From Christiangramia oceanisediminis (GTDB taxonomy: Bacteria > Bacteroidota > Bacteroidia > Flavobacteriales > Flavobacteriaceae): a DNA stretch of 64,000 nt. The first letter of the stretch is position 1; every line of letters starts with the position of its first letter. The stretch lies in assembly GCF_022570735.2 (NCBI RefSeq), contig NZ_JANCNS010000001.1, positions 992,001-1,056,000 of the forward strand. Reading direction: 5' to 3'. The position numbers and the translations under genes are program-made. The notes under the pieces were generated by a model. That model made no database searches, was not told the DNA's origin, and saw only the letters and a program-made list of their open reading frames with translations. This document shows positions 45,089 to 53,469 of this stretch, one piece after another.

Positions 45089-45817
45089 ATGGCGAGGAAA
45101 TTAGTAATTGGAGATCTTCATGGCGGGCTTAAGGCACTTGTTCAGCTATTGGAAAGATTAGATCTCACTCCAAATGATAAACTGGTCTTTTTAGGTGATT
45201 ATGTAGATGGCTGGAGTGATTCGGCAAATACCGTGAGTTACCTAATAGATTTGGCCAGGCAGAATTCATGCATCTTCCTTCGCGGTAATCATGACGACCT
45301 GGCCCATCGCTGGCTCGAAAGTGGTGAAATGAACCAGAAATGGCTGGAACATGGGGGGCAGTCCAGTCTCGATGCCTATCGTAGATTAAACAAAAAGGAA
45401 AAGAAAGCTCACATTGAGTTCTACAGAGATATGTTCAATTATTATAAAGACGAGGATAACCGGCTTTTTGTTCATGCTGGTTTTACCAATCTTCATGGAC
45501 CGGAACAGGAATATCACAGCACTGCTTTTTACTGGGATCGAACCCTTTGGGAAATGGCCCTGGCCATGAACCATGAACTGGAACCGGGTCATCATTCGTA
45601 TCCAAGAAGATTAGGTCATTTCAAGGAAATCTATATTGGGCACACCCCGGTAACCCGTATTGGAGAGACCAAACCTGTTAACAAGGCAAATATCTGGAAT
45701 GTGGATACCGGCGCAGCCTTTATGGGCCCAATTTCGGCCATCGACGTGGATACCAAGGAAATTTATCAAAGCGATCCGGTGCATACCTTCTACCCTGATG
45801 AACAGGGTAGAAATTAG
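45089..45817 (+). CDS. Metallophosphoesterase (PPP-like serine/threonine phosphatase)
   Basis: The 242-residue protein has all five metallophosphatase motifs: GDLHGG, GDYVDGW, GNHDD, HAGF (VHAGFTN) and GHTPV. It resembles small bacterial PPP-family enzymes (PrpA/ApaH-like) acting on phosphoproteins or dinucleoside polyphosphates. It follows the AlbA-domain gene by one base, so the two are co-translated. It is cytoplasmic, with no signal sequence. Confidence 0.93.
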   Translation: MARKLVIGDLHGGLKALVQLLERLDLTPNDKLVFLGDYVDGWSDSANTVSYLIDLARQNSCIFLRGNHDDLAHRWLESGEMNQKWLEHGGQSSLDAYRRLNKKEKKAHIEFYRDMFNYYKDEDNRLFVHAGFTNLHGPEQEYHSTAFYWDRTLWEMALAMNHELEPGHHSYPRRLGHFKEIYIGHTPVTRIGETKPVNKANIWNVDTGAAFMGPISAIDVDTKEIYQSDPVHTFYPDEQGRN

Positions 45818-45943
45818 CTTTTAATTATTACGTCTTCTAAAAGACTATTCATATATTTGAAGTTCAATTCCTTTGCGCCGGGTAAAAATTAGATATCCTG
45901 GCACGATAATGGAGATTTACCCTACTATAAAGTGACATAGAAC

Positions 45944-46948
45944 ATGGCGTTAAGCAATATTAGATTAGAAGTAATGAATACGGTCGAAAAATCTGTACAG
46001 GGATTTATCGACAAATATCTGATTCCCGTTGAAGAGATCTGGCAACCAACCGATCTTCTCCCCAACCTTCAGCAAGAGGAAGGATTTGAGCAGGTCCACC
46101 AGATCAGGGAAGAAGCCAAGGAATTAGGCTATGATTTCTGGGTAGTGCTGGTCGCCGACATGGTAACCGAAGAAGCACTTCCAACATATGAGTCCTGGTT
46201 AATGGACATGGAAGGTGTTGAGCAACATGGTAAGAGCCGTGGAGAACAGAACAGCTGGGCAAAATGGGTACGCCACTGGACCGGTGAGGAAAACAGGCAT
46301 GGTGACACGCTCAATAAGTATCTATACCTCTCCGGAAGGGTGAATATGAAAGAGATCGAAAAAACGACTCAGCACCTAATAAATGACGGTTTTGACATTG
46401 GTACCGGAAGAGATCCTTACAGAAACTTCGTTTATACCAGTTTCCAGGAACTGGCCACCAATATCTCTCATAAACGAGTTGGGCAACTTGCCAAGAAGAA
46501 AGGAAATAAGATGCTGGCTAAAATGTGTAATATTATCGCCGGTGACGAGATGAGACACTATATGGCTTACCGCGAATTCGTAAAGACCATTTTCGAACAC
46601 GATCCAAGCGAGATGATGCTGGCTTTCCAGGATATGATGAAGAAAAAGATCGTGATGCCTGCGCAGTTCATCCGCGAATCTGGCCAGGGTATCGCAGAAG
46701 CCTTCGAAAACTTCTCCAATGCAGCTCAAAGACTGGGCGTTTACACCACTCATGATTATATCGACATCCTTAAAAAGCTGAATGCTTACTGGGAAATCGA
46801 TAAGATGAGGGAACTTAGCGATGACGCTGAAAAGGCCAGGGATTATTTAATGGCCCTTCCCGATCGTATGACCCGTATAGCCGAGAGAATAGCTGTTCCT
46901 CAGGATTCTCATAAATTTAAATGGGTGGAAGCCAACGGAATGGTCTAA
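45944..46948 (+). CDS. Acyl-ACP desaturase (stearoyl-ACP type)
   Basis: The 334-residue soluble di-iron enzyme introduces a cis double bond into acyl-ACP. The two iron-binding motifs EENRHGD and DEMRHY are present in the right order and spacing, and the N-terminal region (LIPVEEIWQPTDLLP) is typical. TATATTTG at 45852-45859 may be the -7 box of its promoter. A strong terminator follows the gene. Confidence 0.94.
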   Translation: MALSNIRLEVMNTVEKSVQGFIDKYLIPVEEIWQPTDLLPNLQQEEGFEQVHQIREEAKELGYDFWVVLVADMVTEEALPTYESWLMDMEGVEQHGKSRGEQNSWAKWVRHWTGEENRHGDTLNKYLYLSGRVNMKEIEKTTQHLINDGFDIGTGRDPYRNFVYTSFQELATNISHKRVGQLAKKKGNKMLAKMCNIIAGDEMRHYMAYREFVKTIFEHDPSEMMLAFQDMMKKKIVMPAQFIRESGQGIAEAFENFSNAAQRLGVYTTHDYIDILKKLNAYWEIDKMRELSDDAEKARDYLMALPDRMTRIAERIAVPQDSHKFKWVEANGMV

Positions 46949-46972
46949 TCCCACTAAAGGAAAAACCAATAT

Positions 46973-47003
46973 AAACCCTGCCTGATTTAGCAGGGTTTTT
47001 TAT
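46973..47003 (+). terminator. Terminator after acyl-ACP desaturase
   Basis: AAACCCTGC (46973-46981), loop, GCAGGGTTT (46990-46998) and a T run. It overlaps the leader of the next gene. Confidence 0.9.
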
Positions 47004-47025
47004 GAACTACATACAAAACCAAATC

Positions 47026-47574
47026 ATGAAAAAAAGCCTTAGCCTAATTGCTATATTATTTTTGGTACTTTCAGGTTATGCCCAGACTTCGGAAAGACAG
47101 AACGAGATCAAACTCAATATCGCCAATACCATCGCAATCGCTTCGGTGGAATTTGGCTACGAACGCTTCCTGGACGAGCATCAATCCCTGGAAGGCGTTA
47201 TACTTATCAACGATAGGATGAGCTATCGATCTGAAAAAGACTCGAGGGAATTCAAAACCAATAGTTTTAAGCTGGGATATAATTATTACTTCGGAAATGA
47301 TTACGCCGGTTCGGGATTATATGTAAATCCCTTTTTGAAATATCGAAGCGGAGAATTTATTGAGGAAGATCCTATTGAGGACGGTAGTTCCCTCCGGATC
47401 ACCGATATGGATTCTTTTATCATTGGCCTGGGTTCGGGGTATAAATGGAATTTCAACAACACCTTCGTACTTGGCCCATTTGTCAATATTGGCAGGAATT
47501 TCAGTGAAGAGGTAAAAGACCGATTTTCAGCCATTGAATTCAATGCCGGCTTTCATGTAGGATACCGATTTTAA
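47026..47574 (+). CDS. Outer-membrane beta-barrel protein
   Basis: From the ATG at 47026 the product is 182 residues with signal peptide MKKSLSLIAILFLVLSGYAQ. A start at 47002 would lie in the terminator tail and is unlikely. The mature protein has beta strands such as FKLGYNYYFGND and FIIGLGSGYKWNF, ending in FHVGYRF, a terminal-Phe outer-membrane barrel signal. Function is unknown. It has its own strong terminator. Confidence 0.8.
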   Translation: MKKSLSLIAILFLVLSGYAQTSERQNEIKLNIANTIAIASVEFGYERFLDEHQSLEGVILINDRMSYRSEKDSREFKTNSFKLGYNYYFGNDYAGSGLYVNPFLKYRSGEFIEEDPIEDGSSLRITDMDSFIIGLGSGYKWNFNNTFVLGPFVNIGRNFSEEVKDRFSAIEFNAGFHVGYRF

Positions 47575-47595
47575 AATTACATTTTCAAGCATAAA

Positions 47596-47624
47596 AAAAA
47601 CCTGCCATGTTCTGGCAGGTTTTT
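47596..47624 (+). terminator. Bidirectional terminator
   Basis: AAAAACCTGCCA (47596-47607), loop TGTTC, TGGCAGGTTTTT (47613-47624). It separates the outer-membrane protein gene from the convergent YkvA-family gene. Confidence 0.93.
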
Positions 47625-47645
47625 TATTTTAAATAAGATCATTTA

Positions 47646-48047
47646 TTAGGATTCCAGGGATTGTCCATCTCTCCAGCGCTTGTAGGTCGCCAGGTCCTTT
47701 TCCATCAAATTCAGGCAGAATGCGATTACCGCCGCATCATCCAGGTAACCTATCACAGGAATAAAATCCGGGATCAGGTCTATTGGTGACAGTACGTACA
47801 GCAAGGCTGCTCCCGCAGCGGCTATGATATTGAATGGAATATCCCGGTAATTTCCCCCGGCATAATCCTTAACCAGGGAAAATAGCAAAATGGCATCGTC
47901 CATATAGCGCTTGAGCTTTCCTTTACTTTCAAATTTGTTCAGGATGCGCTCCTCTTCTTCGATCACCTTTCCTACATCCTCTTTATCAAAGTTCTCGGTG
48001 CGTTTTCTGTGTTCCTCTTTTATTTCTTCTTCTGAAATATGACTCAT
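47646..48047 (-). CDS. YkvA/DUF1232 family membrane protein
   Basis: The 133-residue protein has a charged N-terminal coil (about 1-50), then the DUF1232 signature (GAALLYVLSPIDLIPDFIPVIGYLDD) in a hydrophobic region at about 75-115. It is probably associated with the inner membrane and its role is unknown. It is monocistronic and converges on the outer-membrane protein gene. Confidence 0.88.
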   Translation of the reverse strand: MSHISEEEIKEEHRKRTENFDKEDVGKVIEEEERILNKFESKGKLKRYMDDAILLFSLVKDYAGGNYRDIPFNIIAAAGAALLYVLSPIDLIPDFIPVIGYLDDAAVIAFCLNLMEKDLATYKRWRDGQSLES

Positions 48048-48167
48048 TCCAATTCTGATTTTTCAATAAGGCCGAAAATAAAGATTAATTGAACCGAAGC
48101 CAAGTTTAAGCAACCAATTTAAGTTGGATTTAACTTTGAATTTTTCAGCAGCTTTGACTTTTGATCA

Positions 48168-48193
48168 TAAAAAACCCCGGGCGAAGCCGGGGT
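48168..48193 (-). terminator. Terminator after ALDH7
   Basis: ACCCCGG (48174-48180) pairs with CCGGGGT (48187-48193) around GCGAAG; a T run follows on the minus strand. Confidence 0.88.
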
Positions 48194-48217
48194 ATGAATT
48201 ACACTTAAGAAACTAAA

Positions 48218-49771
48218 CTACAAATCAAATTTGATCCCCTGGGCCAGAGGTAATTCGGTAGTATAATTGATCGTATTTGTTTGTCTTCTCATATAGATCT
48301 TCCAGGCATCCGATCCGCTTTCGCGACCTCCGCCGGTTTCTTTTTCTCCTCCAAAGGCTCCGCCGATCTCGGCTCCGGAAGTCCCGATATTCACATTGGC
48401 AATTCCGCAATCTGAACCTTCAGCCGAAAGGAATCTTTCAGCCTCTCTCAAATTGTTGGTCATGATCGCTGAAGACAGTCCCTGCCTCACACCGTTCTGT
48501 ATATCGATCGCGTTTCCAACATCGCCTTTATATTTCAGCAGGTATAATACAGGAGCGAAAGTCTCATGCTGTACGATCTCGAAGTGATTTTCAGCTTCTG
48601 CGATCGCAGGTTTTACATAGCATCCGCTTTCGTAGCCTTCACCTTCAAGCACGCCGCCTTCTACAAGCACTTTTCCGCCTTCTTCTACCACCTTATCCAA
48701 AGCAGCCTGGTAATTCTTCACCGCGTCCTTATCGATAAGCGGACCAACATGGTTATTTTCATCCAGCGGGTTCCCGATTCTGATCTGCTTATAAGCGTTC
48801 ACGATCGCATCCTTCACCTTGTCGTATACATCTTCGTGAACGATTAGTCTTCTTGTTGAAGTACAACGCTGACCGCAGGTTCCAACCGCTCCAAATACAG
48901 CACCTATAACGGTATTCTTGATATTGGCATCGGGAGTTACAATAATGGCGTTATTTCCACCCAATTCAAGCAGCGACTTTCCCAGTCTTGCCGCTACAGC
49001 CTGGGCAACGATCTTGCCCATTCTAATGGAACCGGTAGCCGAAATAAGCGGTACACGTTCATCCTTGGTCATCATCTCACCAACTCTGTAATCCCCGGTG
49101 ATCAGACTGGAAACGCCGGCTGGCACGTTATTTTCCGCAAAGATCCTGGCCGCAATATTCTGGCAGGCAACAGAGGTCAATGGAGTCTTTTCGGATCCCT
49201 TCCAGATACAGGCATCGCCACAAACCCAGGCAAGAGCCGTGTTCCATGACCAAACCGCAACCGGGAAGTTAAAGGCCGAAATGATCCCAACCACACCAAG
49301 TGGATGATACTGTTCATACATTCTGTGGCCCGGTCGCTCACTGTGCATGGTTAGCCCATATAGCTGCCTTGAAAGTCCAACCGCAAAATCACAGATATCG
49401 ATCATTTCCTGAACCTCACCGAGTCCTTCCTGGTAGGATTTTCCCATTTCATAGGAAACCAGTTTTCCAAGCGGCTCCTTCAGTCTTCTTAATTCGTCGT
49501 TGAACTGCCGTACCACTTCACCTCGTTGAGGAGCGGTCCAGGTTCTCCATTCCTTAAAGCCTTTTTCGGCCGTGGTGATCACCTTTTCATAATCCTGCTT
49601 GGTGGTAGCTTTTACTTTTCCTATCAGCTCTCCATCTACAGGCGAATATGATTCTATGATATCTCCGGTACTGAACCAGTCGGTTCCGGTGGAAGTTCCG
49701 TTATTGCTGTCGTTTAAACCTAAATCTTTCAGGGCTTGTTTGATCCCGAATTCTTCAGCGATTTTGCTCAT
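48218..49771 (-). CDS. Aldehyde dehydrogenase, ALDH7 (antiquitin) family
   Basis: The 517-residue cytoplasmic NAD-dependent dehydrogenase has the general base Glu269 (LELGGNN) and nucleophile Cys303 (GQRCTST). SYSPVDGELIGKV, GRAEMGKSYQEGLGEVQEM-like residues 105-123 and FNFPVAVWSWNTALAWVCGD match the ALDH7 subgroup, whose members oxidise alpha-aminoadipic semialdehyde in lysine breakdown. It lies 60 bases after the 3-hydroxyanthranilate dioxygenase gene on the same strand, so a link with kynurenine catabolism is possible, though ALDH7 is not the usual 2-aminomuconate semialdehyde dehydrogenase. Confidence 0.92.
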   Translation of the reverse strand: MSKIAEEFGIKQALKDLGLNDSNNGTSTGTDWFSTGDIIESYSPVDGELIGKVKATTKQDYEKVITTAEKGFKEWRTWTAPQRGEVVRQFNDELRRLKEPLGKLVSYEMGKSYQEGLGEVQEMIDICDFAVGLSRQLYGLTMHSERPGHRMYEQYHPLGVVGIISAFNFPVAVWSWNTALAWVCGDACIWKGSEKTPLTSVACQNIAARIFAENNVPAGVSSLITGDYRVGEMMTKDERVPLISATGSIRMGKIVAQAVAARLGKSLLELGGNNAIIVTPDANIKNTVIGAVFGAVGTCGQRCTSTRRLIVHEDVYDKVKDAIVNAYKQIRIGNPLDENNHVGPLIDKDAVKNYQAALDKVVEEGGKVLVEGGVLEGEGYESGCYVKPAIAEAENHFEIVQHETFAPVLYLLKYKGDVGNAIDIQNGVRQGLSSAIMTNNLREAERFLSAEGSDCGIANVNIGTSGAEIGGAFGGEKETGGGRESGSDAWKIYMRRQTNTINYTTELPLAQGIKFDL

Positions 49772-49831
49772 TAATTTGTGTTTTTATCGATTATTTTGTG
49801 TAGTTGTAGCGAAAATACTAAAAATAAACCG

Positions 49832-50374
49832 CTATTCCTCGGCAGCCGTAAAGCGCTCATCTACTGGCATCACCTGGCCACAATTATTGCAGGTTCTCAA
49901 TTCCTTGCTGCTGTAGAATTTCTTAAAATGCTTTAAAAAATCGGTTTCTATATCCCTTAGGGGAAAGTAAACCTCGTGTAATTTATGATTGCAGTTATCA
50001 CAGAACCACATCAGGCCGTCCTTGCCTTCTTTATTCGGCCGCTTTCGTTCCACCACCAGTCCAATTGAGCCATCATGCCTAACCGGAGAATGCGGAACCT
50101 TGGCCGGATGCAAATACATATCTCCAGGCCCCAGTTTCATGGTTTTCTTTTGTCCATCCTCCTGTATATGCACTTCTATATTTCCTTCCAGCTGATAAAA
50201 AAGCTCTTCGGTTTCATTATAATGATAATCCTTTCGGGCGTTCGGCCCGGCTACTATCATCACGATATAATCACCAGATTCCCTGTACAGATTTCGATTC
50301 CCCACAGGCGGTTTCAGGGATTCCCGGTTCTGGTCTATCCACTTATTTAAATTGAATGGTTCGTTAACGGCCAT
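49832..50374 (-). CDS. nbaC: 3-hydroxyanthranilate 3,4-dioxygenase
   Basis: The 180-residue cupin enzyme opens the ring of 3-hydroxyanthranilate in the kynurenine route to quinolinate/NAD. Iron ligands His51, Glu57 and His95 are at the same positions as in the Cupriavidus metallidurans enzyme. Arg47 and Arg99 fit the substrate site, and a C-terminal rubredoxin-like site uses Cys125, Cys128, Cys162 and Cys165. The bacterial form is usually about this length. It is co-directional with the downstream ALDH gene. Upstream lies a GC-rich repeat element. Confidence 0.96.
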   Translation of the reverse strand: MAVNEPFNLNKWIDQNRESLKPPVGNRNLYRESGDYIVMIVAGPNARKDYHYNETEELFYQLEGNIEVHIQEDGQKKTMKLGPGDMYLHPAKVPHSPVRHDGSIGLVVERKRPNKEGKDGLMWFCDNCNHKLHEVYFPLRDIETDFLKHFKKFYSSKELRTCNNCGQVMPVDERFTAAEE

Positions 50375-50436
50375 ATTTTCTATTTTTCCTAAAATTAATC
50401 ATTCCTCCTTACAAAATTCTAAAACCCATATTAAAT

Positions 50437-50558
50437 TGGGCGCCTGCCCTGCACCGCGCTATTCGCTCCAAGTCCTCGTCCAGCCTGTTGGCGAGACTCC
50501 GGGCTTTTCGCTGCTATCGCTGGCGCGCTTTCTATAAAAAGAATTGTCTTTTATAGAA
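50437..50558. repeat. GC-rich interspersed element with a flanking hairpin
   Basis: The stretch 50437-50530 is sharply more GC-rich than its surroundings and has no start or reading frame of its own. Its pieces (CGCCTGCCCTGCACCGCGCT, GGGCTTTTCGCTGCTATCGC) resemble known flavobacterial interspersed repeats. A perfect 10-bp inverted repeat, TTCTATAAAA (50530-50539) and TTTTATAGAA (50549-50558), sits at its right edge. It lies between divergent genes. Confidence 0.55.
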
Positions 50559-50603
50559 TATGCTCCAATTTTTAGTATTTTCAGGGCAAATATTCCCAAA
50601 AAC

Positions 50604-51665
50604 ATGAAAAAACTATTATTCCTATTCAGTTTAAGCTTTTTAATAGCCTGTAATGATCAAAATACCCAGGTTTCCGAAGGCAATGACACAGCCAGCAAAA
50701 CGGAAAAGGATACCGTTCAAAATTTCGGGATCGTCATCCACGGCGGTGCCGGTACCATCCTTAAAGAAAATATGAGCGATTCGCTGGAGCAGGCTTATAA
50801 AGCCAAGCTGGAAGAGGCCATTCGTACCGGTCACGAGATCCTTGCCAATGGCGGAACGGCGATAGAAGCAGTACAACGAACCATCAACGTGATGGAAGAC
50901 AGCCCGCTTTTCAATTCAGCAAAAGGAGCCGTATTTACCAACGAAGGCAAAAATGAACTGGATGCTTCTATTATGGATGGAGAAACCCTGAATGCAGGCG
51001 CTGTTGCCGGGGTGACAAATGTGAAAAACCCTATTAACCTGGCTTACGAGGTGATGGTAAATTCAGAACACGTGATGCTTTCTGGCAAGGGCGCCGAGCA
51101 GTTTGCCAAGGAGCAGGGACTGGAGATCGTAGATCCTGAATATTTCTATACCGAAAACCGCTACAGATCTATGGAAAGAGCCCGCGAAAGAGAAAAAAAC
51201 AAAGAGGCAAATAAAACAGCTTTTTACGACCCGTTCATCAAAGATGAAAAATTCGGAACCGTAGGCTGCGCCGCCCTTGATAAGAACGGTAACCTGGCCG
51301 CCGGAACCTCAACAGGTGGAATGACTAATAAAAAATATAACAGAATTGGCGATGCACCAATAATTGGTGCCGGAACCTATGCCAATAACAAGACCTGTGC
51401 AGTTTCCAGTACAGGCTGGGGAGAATATTTCATCCGCGGGGTGGTTGCCTATGATATTTCGGCGTTGATGGAATATAAAGGCCTAAGCCTGGAAGAAGCG
51501 GCAAAAGAAGTGATACAGAATAAACAGCCAGAATTAGGTGGAAATGGCGGTATCGTTGCCATCGACCATGAAGGAAATGTTTCCATGGAATTCAACACCG
51601 CCGGCATGTACCGTGCAAAAATGAACAGGGAAGGTGAACTGGAAATCGGGATCTATTCAGAATAA
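50604..51665 (+). CDS. Lipoprotein isoaspartyl peptidase/L-asparaginase
   Basis: From the ATG at 50604 the product is 353 residues with lipobox SFLIAC; an ATG at 50544 would run through the hairpin element. The Ntn-hydrolase has the autoproteolysis site before Thr219 (KFGTVGCAAL), with NLAAGTSTGGMTNK, IIGAGTYANN and GWGEYFIRGVVAYD typical of plant-type asparaginase/isoaspartyl peptidase (IaaA-like). HGGAGTI is the N-terminal signature. A lipid-anchored form suggests action in the periplasm or on the outer membrane. It has its own terminator. Confidence 0.94.
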   Translation: MKKLLFLFSLSFLIACNDQNTQVSEGNDTASKTEKDTVQNFGIVIHGGAGTILKENMSDSLEQAYKAKLEEAIRTGHEILANGGTAIEAVQRTINVMEDSPLFNSAKGAVFTNEGKNELDASIMDGETLNAGAVAGVTNVKNPINLAYEVMVNSEHVMLSGKGAEQFAKEQGLEIVDPEYFYTENRYRSMERAREREKNKEANKTAFYDPFIKDEKFGTVGCAALDKNGNLAAGTSTGGMTNKKYNRIGDAPIIGAGTYANNKTCAVSSTGWGEYFIRGVVAYDISALMEYKGLSLEEAAKEVIQNKQPELGGNGGIVAIDHEGNVSMEFNTAGMYRAKMNREGELEIGIYSE

Positions 51666-51686
51666 ACTATTTTTATTTTTTGCTTC

Positions 51687-51711
51687 AAAGTCCGCTCATG
51701 GCGGACTTTTT
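51687..51711 (+). terminator. Terminator after isoaspartyl peptidase
   Basis: AAAGTCCGC (51687-51695), loop TCATG, GCGGACTTT (51701-51709), then a T run. Confidence 0.92.
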
Positions 51712-51781
51712 TATTTCCCGGGGTTTCGCTAAACACTTCAAAACATCCTTAAGAAGGATTAACAAAATTTTAGTTTTATTG

Positions 51782-51815
51782 GTTCGGAAGTTACCGAACA
51801 AAAAGAATAATTTTG
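51782..51815 (+). promoter_or_regulatory. Candidate GbsR-type operator and -7 box of the efflux operon
   Basis: GTTCGG (51782-51787), 6-base spacer, CCGAAC (51794-51799) is a perfect inverted repeat; TAATTTTG at 51808-51815 fits the -7 consensus. A TTG at 51779-51781 is 26 bases upstream of the box, longer than the usual spacing. The operator would overlap the core promoter of the adjacent MarR/GbsR regulator. Confidence 0.55.
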
Positions 51816-51822
51816 CGGCCTT

Positions 51823-52314
51823 ATGAAGAAAATGGACTGTTGTTCGCCCGAAAAGCAAAAACTGATCGAAGAGGTTGGCTTACACTTCGAGAAGACTCAG
51901 AATATGGCGCCACTGGCGGCTCGTATCTATGCCATCATGATACTTTCACCCAGCGATGGCCATACTTTCGAGGAGATCAAGGAGATCACCGCGGCGAGCA
52001 AAAGCTCGGTTTCCACGCAGCTCAATTTGCTGATGCAAACCAAAAAGGTAGATTATTTTACCAAACCCGGGGACCGAAAAAGATTTTTCAAAGCCAGCAG
52101 GGCTTACCTGAAAAATACCCTCAAGGAATACCTCGAGAATATTTCGGAAGAGATCAAAATGGTGGAAAAGATCATACAGTTCAACGCTACCTATAATTCA
52201 GAAAAATTTGAAAAGGACGGTCACATTCCCAAACTGTTCAGGGAATACCTGGCTGCCCAAAAAGAAAACCTGGAAACTACCATTCAGCGAGTTTCGGAAT
52301 ATGAAAATGATTAA
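51823..52314 (+). CDS. GbsR/MarR family transcriptional regulator
   Basis: The 163-residue protein has an N-terminal helix, a winged helix-turn-helix (about 20-90: RIYAIMILSPSDGHTFEEIKEITAASKSSVSTQLNLLMQT) and a C-terminal coiled dimer region (about 100-160). GbsR-like proteins repress or sense ligands, and its location directly ahead of a tripartite RND efflux operon suggests it controls that pump. The inverted repeat at 51782-51799 is a likely operator. It is the first gene of the operon; a second reading frame overlapping it is spurious. Confidence 0.9.
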   Translation: MKKMDCCSPEKQKLIEEVGLHFEKTQNMAPLAARIYAIMILSPSDGHTFEEIKEITAASKSSVSTQLNLLMQTKKVDYFTKPGDRKRFFKASRAYLKNTLKEYLENISEEIKMVEKIIQFNATYNSEKFEKDGHIPKLFREYLAAQKENLETTIQRVSEYEND

Positions 52315-52329
52315 GAATTAAAAATTGCT

Positions 52330-53463
52330 ATGAAAAAGAGAACATTTTTTCAATTTCTTATTGCTTTGATCGGCCTCGCTGGAATGGTTTCCTGTAATGA
52401 GGGAAATTCCAGTGAACAAAATGCCGCTTCGGGACCGCCTCCAACCTACCCGGTCCTGGAAGTCCCCAGAAGGACCGTAACCGCTTTCAATTCCTATCCG
52501 GCGAACATTGAAGGATCGGTAAACAGTGCTGTTCGGGCTAAAGTTTCGGGTTATATTACAGATGTGCTTGTAGAAGAAGGCGAAGAAGTGAAAAAGGGCC
52601 AGTTGTTATTTAAGCTGGAAACCGAATCCCTGAACCAGGATGCCGAGGCTGCCAAGGCCAATGTGAATGCGGCCCGGGTGGAAGTTGAAAAACTAAAACC
52701 GCTTGTGGAAAAGGACATTATCAGCGAGGTGCAGCTGGAAACGGCCAAAGCTCAGCTGGAACAGGCTAAAAGCAATTATAACAGTATAACCGCCAATATC
52801 GGGTATGCCAATATCAAAAGCCCGGTAGATGGTGTGGTAGGAAAAATAAATTTCAGGAAAGGAGCACTGGTGAGTCCCCAGGACCAGATGCCACTTACCC
52901 AGGTCTCTTCCATAGAAGAGGTATACGCCATTTTTTCCATGAACGAGAAAGACTTTCTTGATTTTATGAGTGACGCCGAAGGGAAGACCAATTCAGAAAA
53001 GATCAGCAATATGCCTCAAGTTAGCCTGGTAATGGCGAACTCTAGAGCATATGAAAAAGAGGGAAAGATCGAAACCATTTCAGGCAACATCGATGAACAA
53101 ACCGGTACGATATCTTTCCGGGCAAAATTCGAAAATAACGGCCTGCTCCGTAACGGAAGCAGCGGCACCGTAAAGATCCCGAAAACCTATGAGAACGCTG
53201 TCGTGGTGCCTAGCCTTTCAACTTATGAAAGACAGGGACAAAGCTTCGTCTATAAGGTAAAGGCAGATACCCTCACCTCCAGCGCCATTCAAATTTTAAC
53301 CGAGGTGAATAAGCTGTATGTGATCAGGGATGATGATGGGGTTGACGAGGGAGACATCATTCTTGCCCAGGGAACCAGTAAGGTTAGGCCAGGCATGAAG
53401 ATAAAACCTCAAAGGGTAAGCCTCGATAGTATCACCAATTCATTTGACCAGGTATTCAAATAA
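52330..53463 (+). CDS. RND efflux periplasmic adaptor (AcrA/MexA-like lipoprotein)
   Basis: The 377-residue protein has a lipobox LAGMVSC. It has a barrel/hairpin/lipoyl layout: VRAKVSGYITDVLVEEGEEVKKGQLLFKLE (lipoyl half), a coiled hairpin (about 95-145), the second lipoyl half (IKSPVDGVVGKINFRKGALVS) and beta-barrel plus membrane-proximal domains (about 190-377). It links the pump to the outer-membrane channel. It is 15 bases after the regulator gene and 6 bases before the RND gene. Confidence 0.95.
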   Translation: MKKRTFFQFLIALIGLAGMVSCNEGNSSEQNAASGPPPTYPVLEVPRRTVTAFNSYPANIEGSVNSAVRAKVSGYITDVLVEEGEEVKKGQLLFKLETESLNQDAEAAKANVNAARVEVEKLKPLVEKDIISEVQLETAKAQLEQAKSNYNSITANIGYANIKSPVDGVVGKINFRKGALVSPQDQMPLTQVSSIEEVYAIFSMNEKDFLDFMSDAEGKTNSEKISNMPQVSLVMANSRAYEKEGKIETISGNIDEQTGTISFRAKFENNGLLRNGSSGTVKIPKTYENAVVVPSLSTYERQGQSFVYKVKADTLTSSAIQILTEVNKLYVIRDDDGVDEGDIILAQGTSKVRPGMKIKPQRVSLDSITNSFDQVFK

Positions 53464-53469
53464 GGATCT

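Noticed and set aside
51813-52196. Second plus-strand frame overlapping the GbsR/MarR gene
   Set aside because: Shifted frame of a recognisable helix-turn-helix gene; product has no family resemblance.
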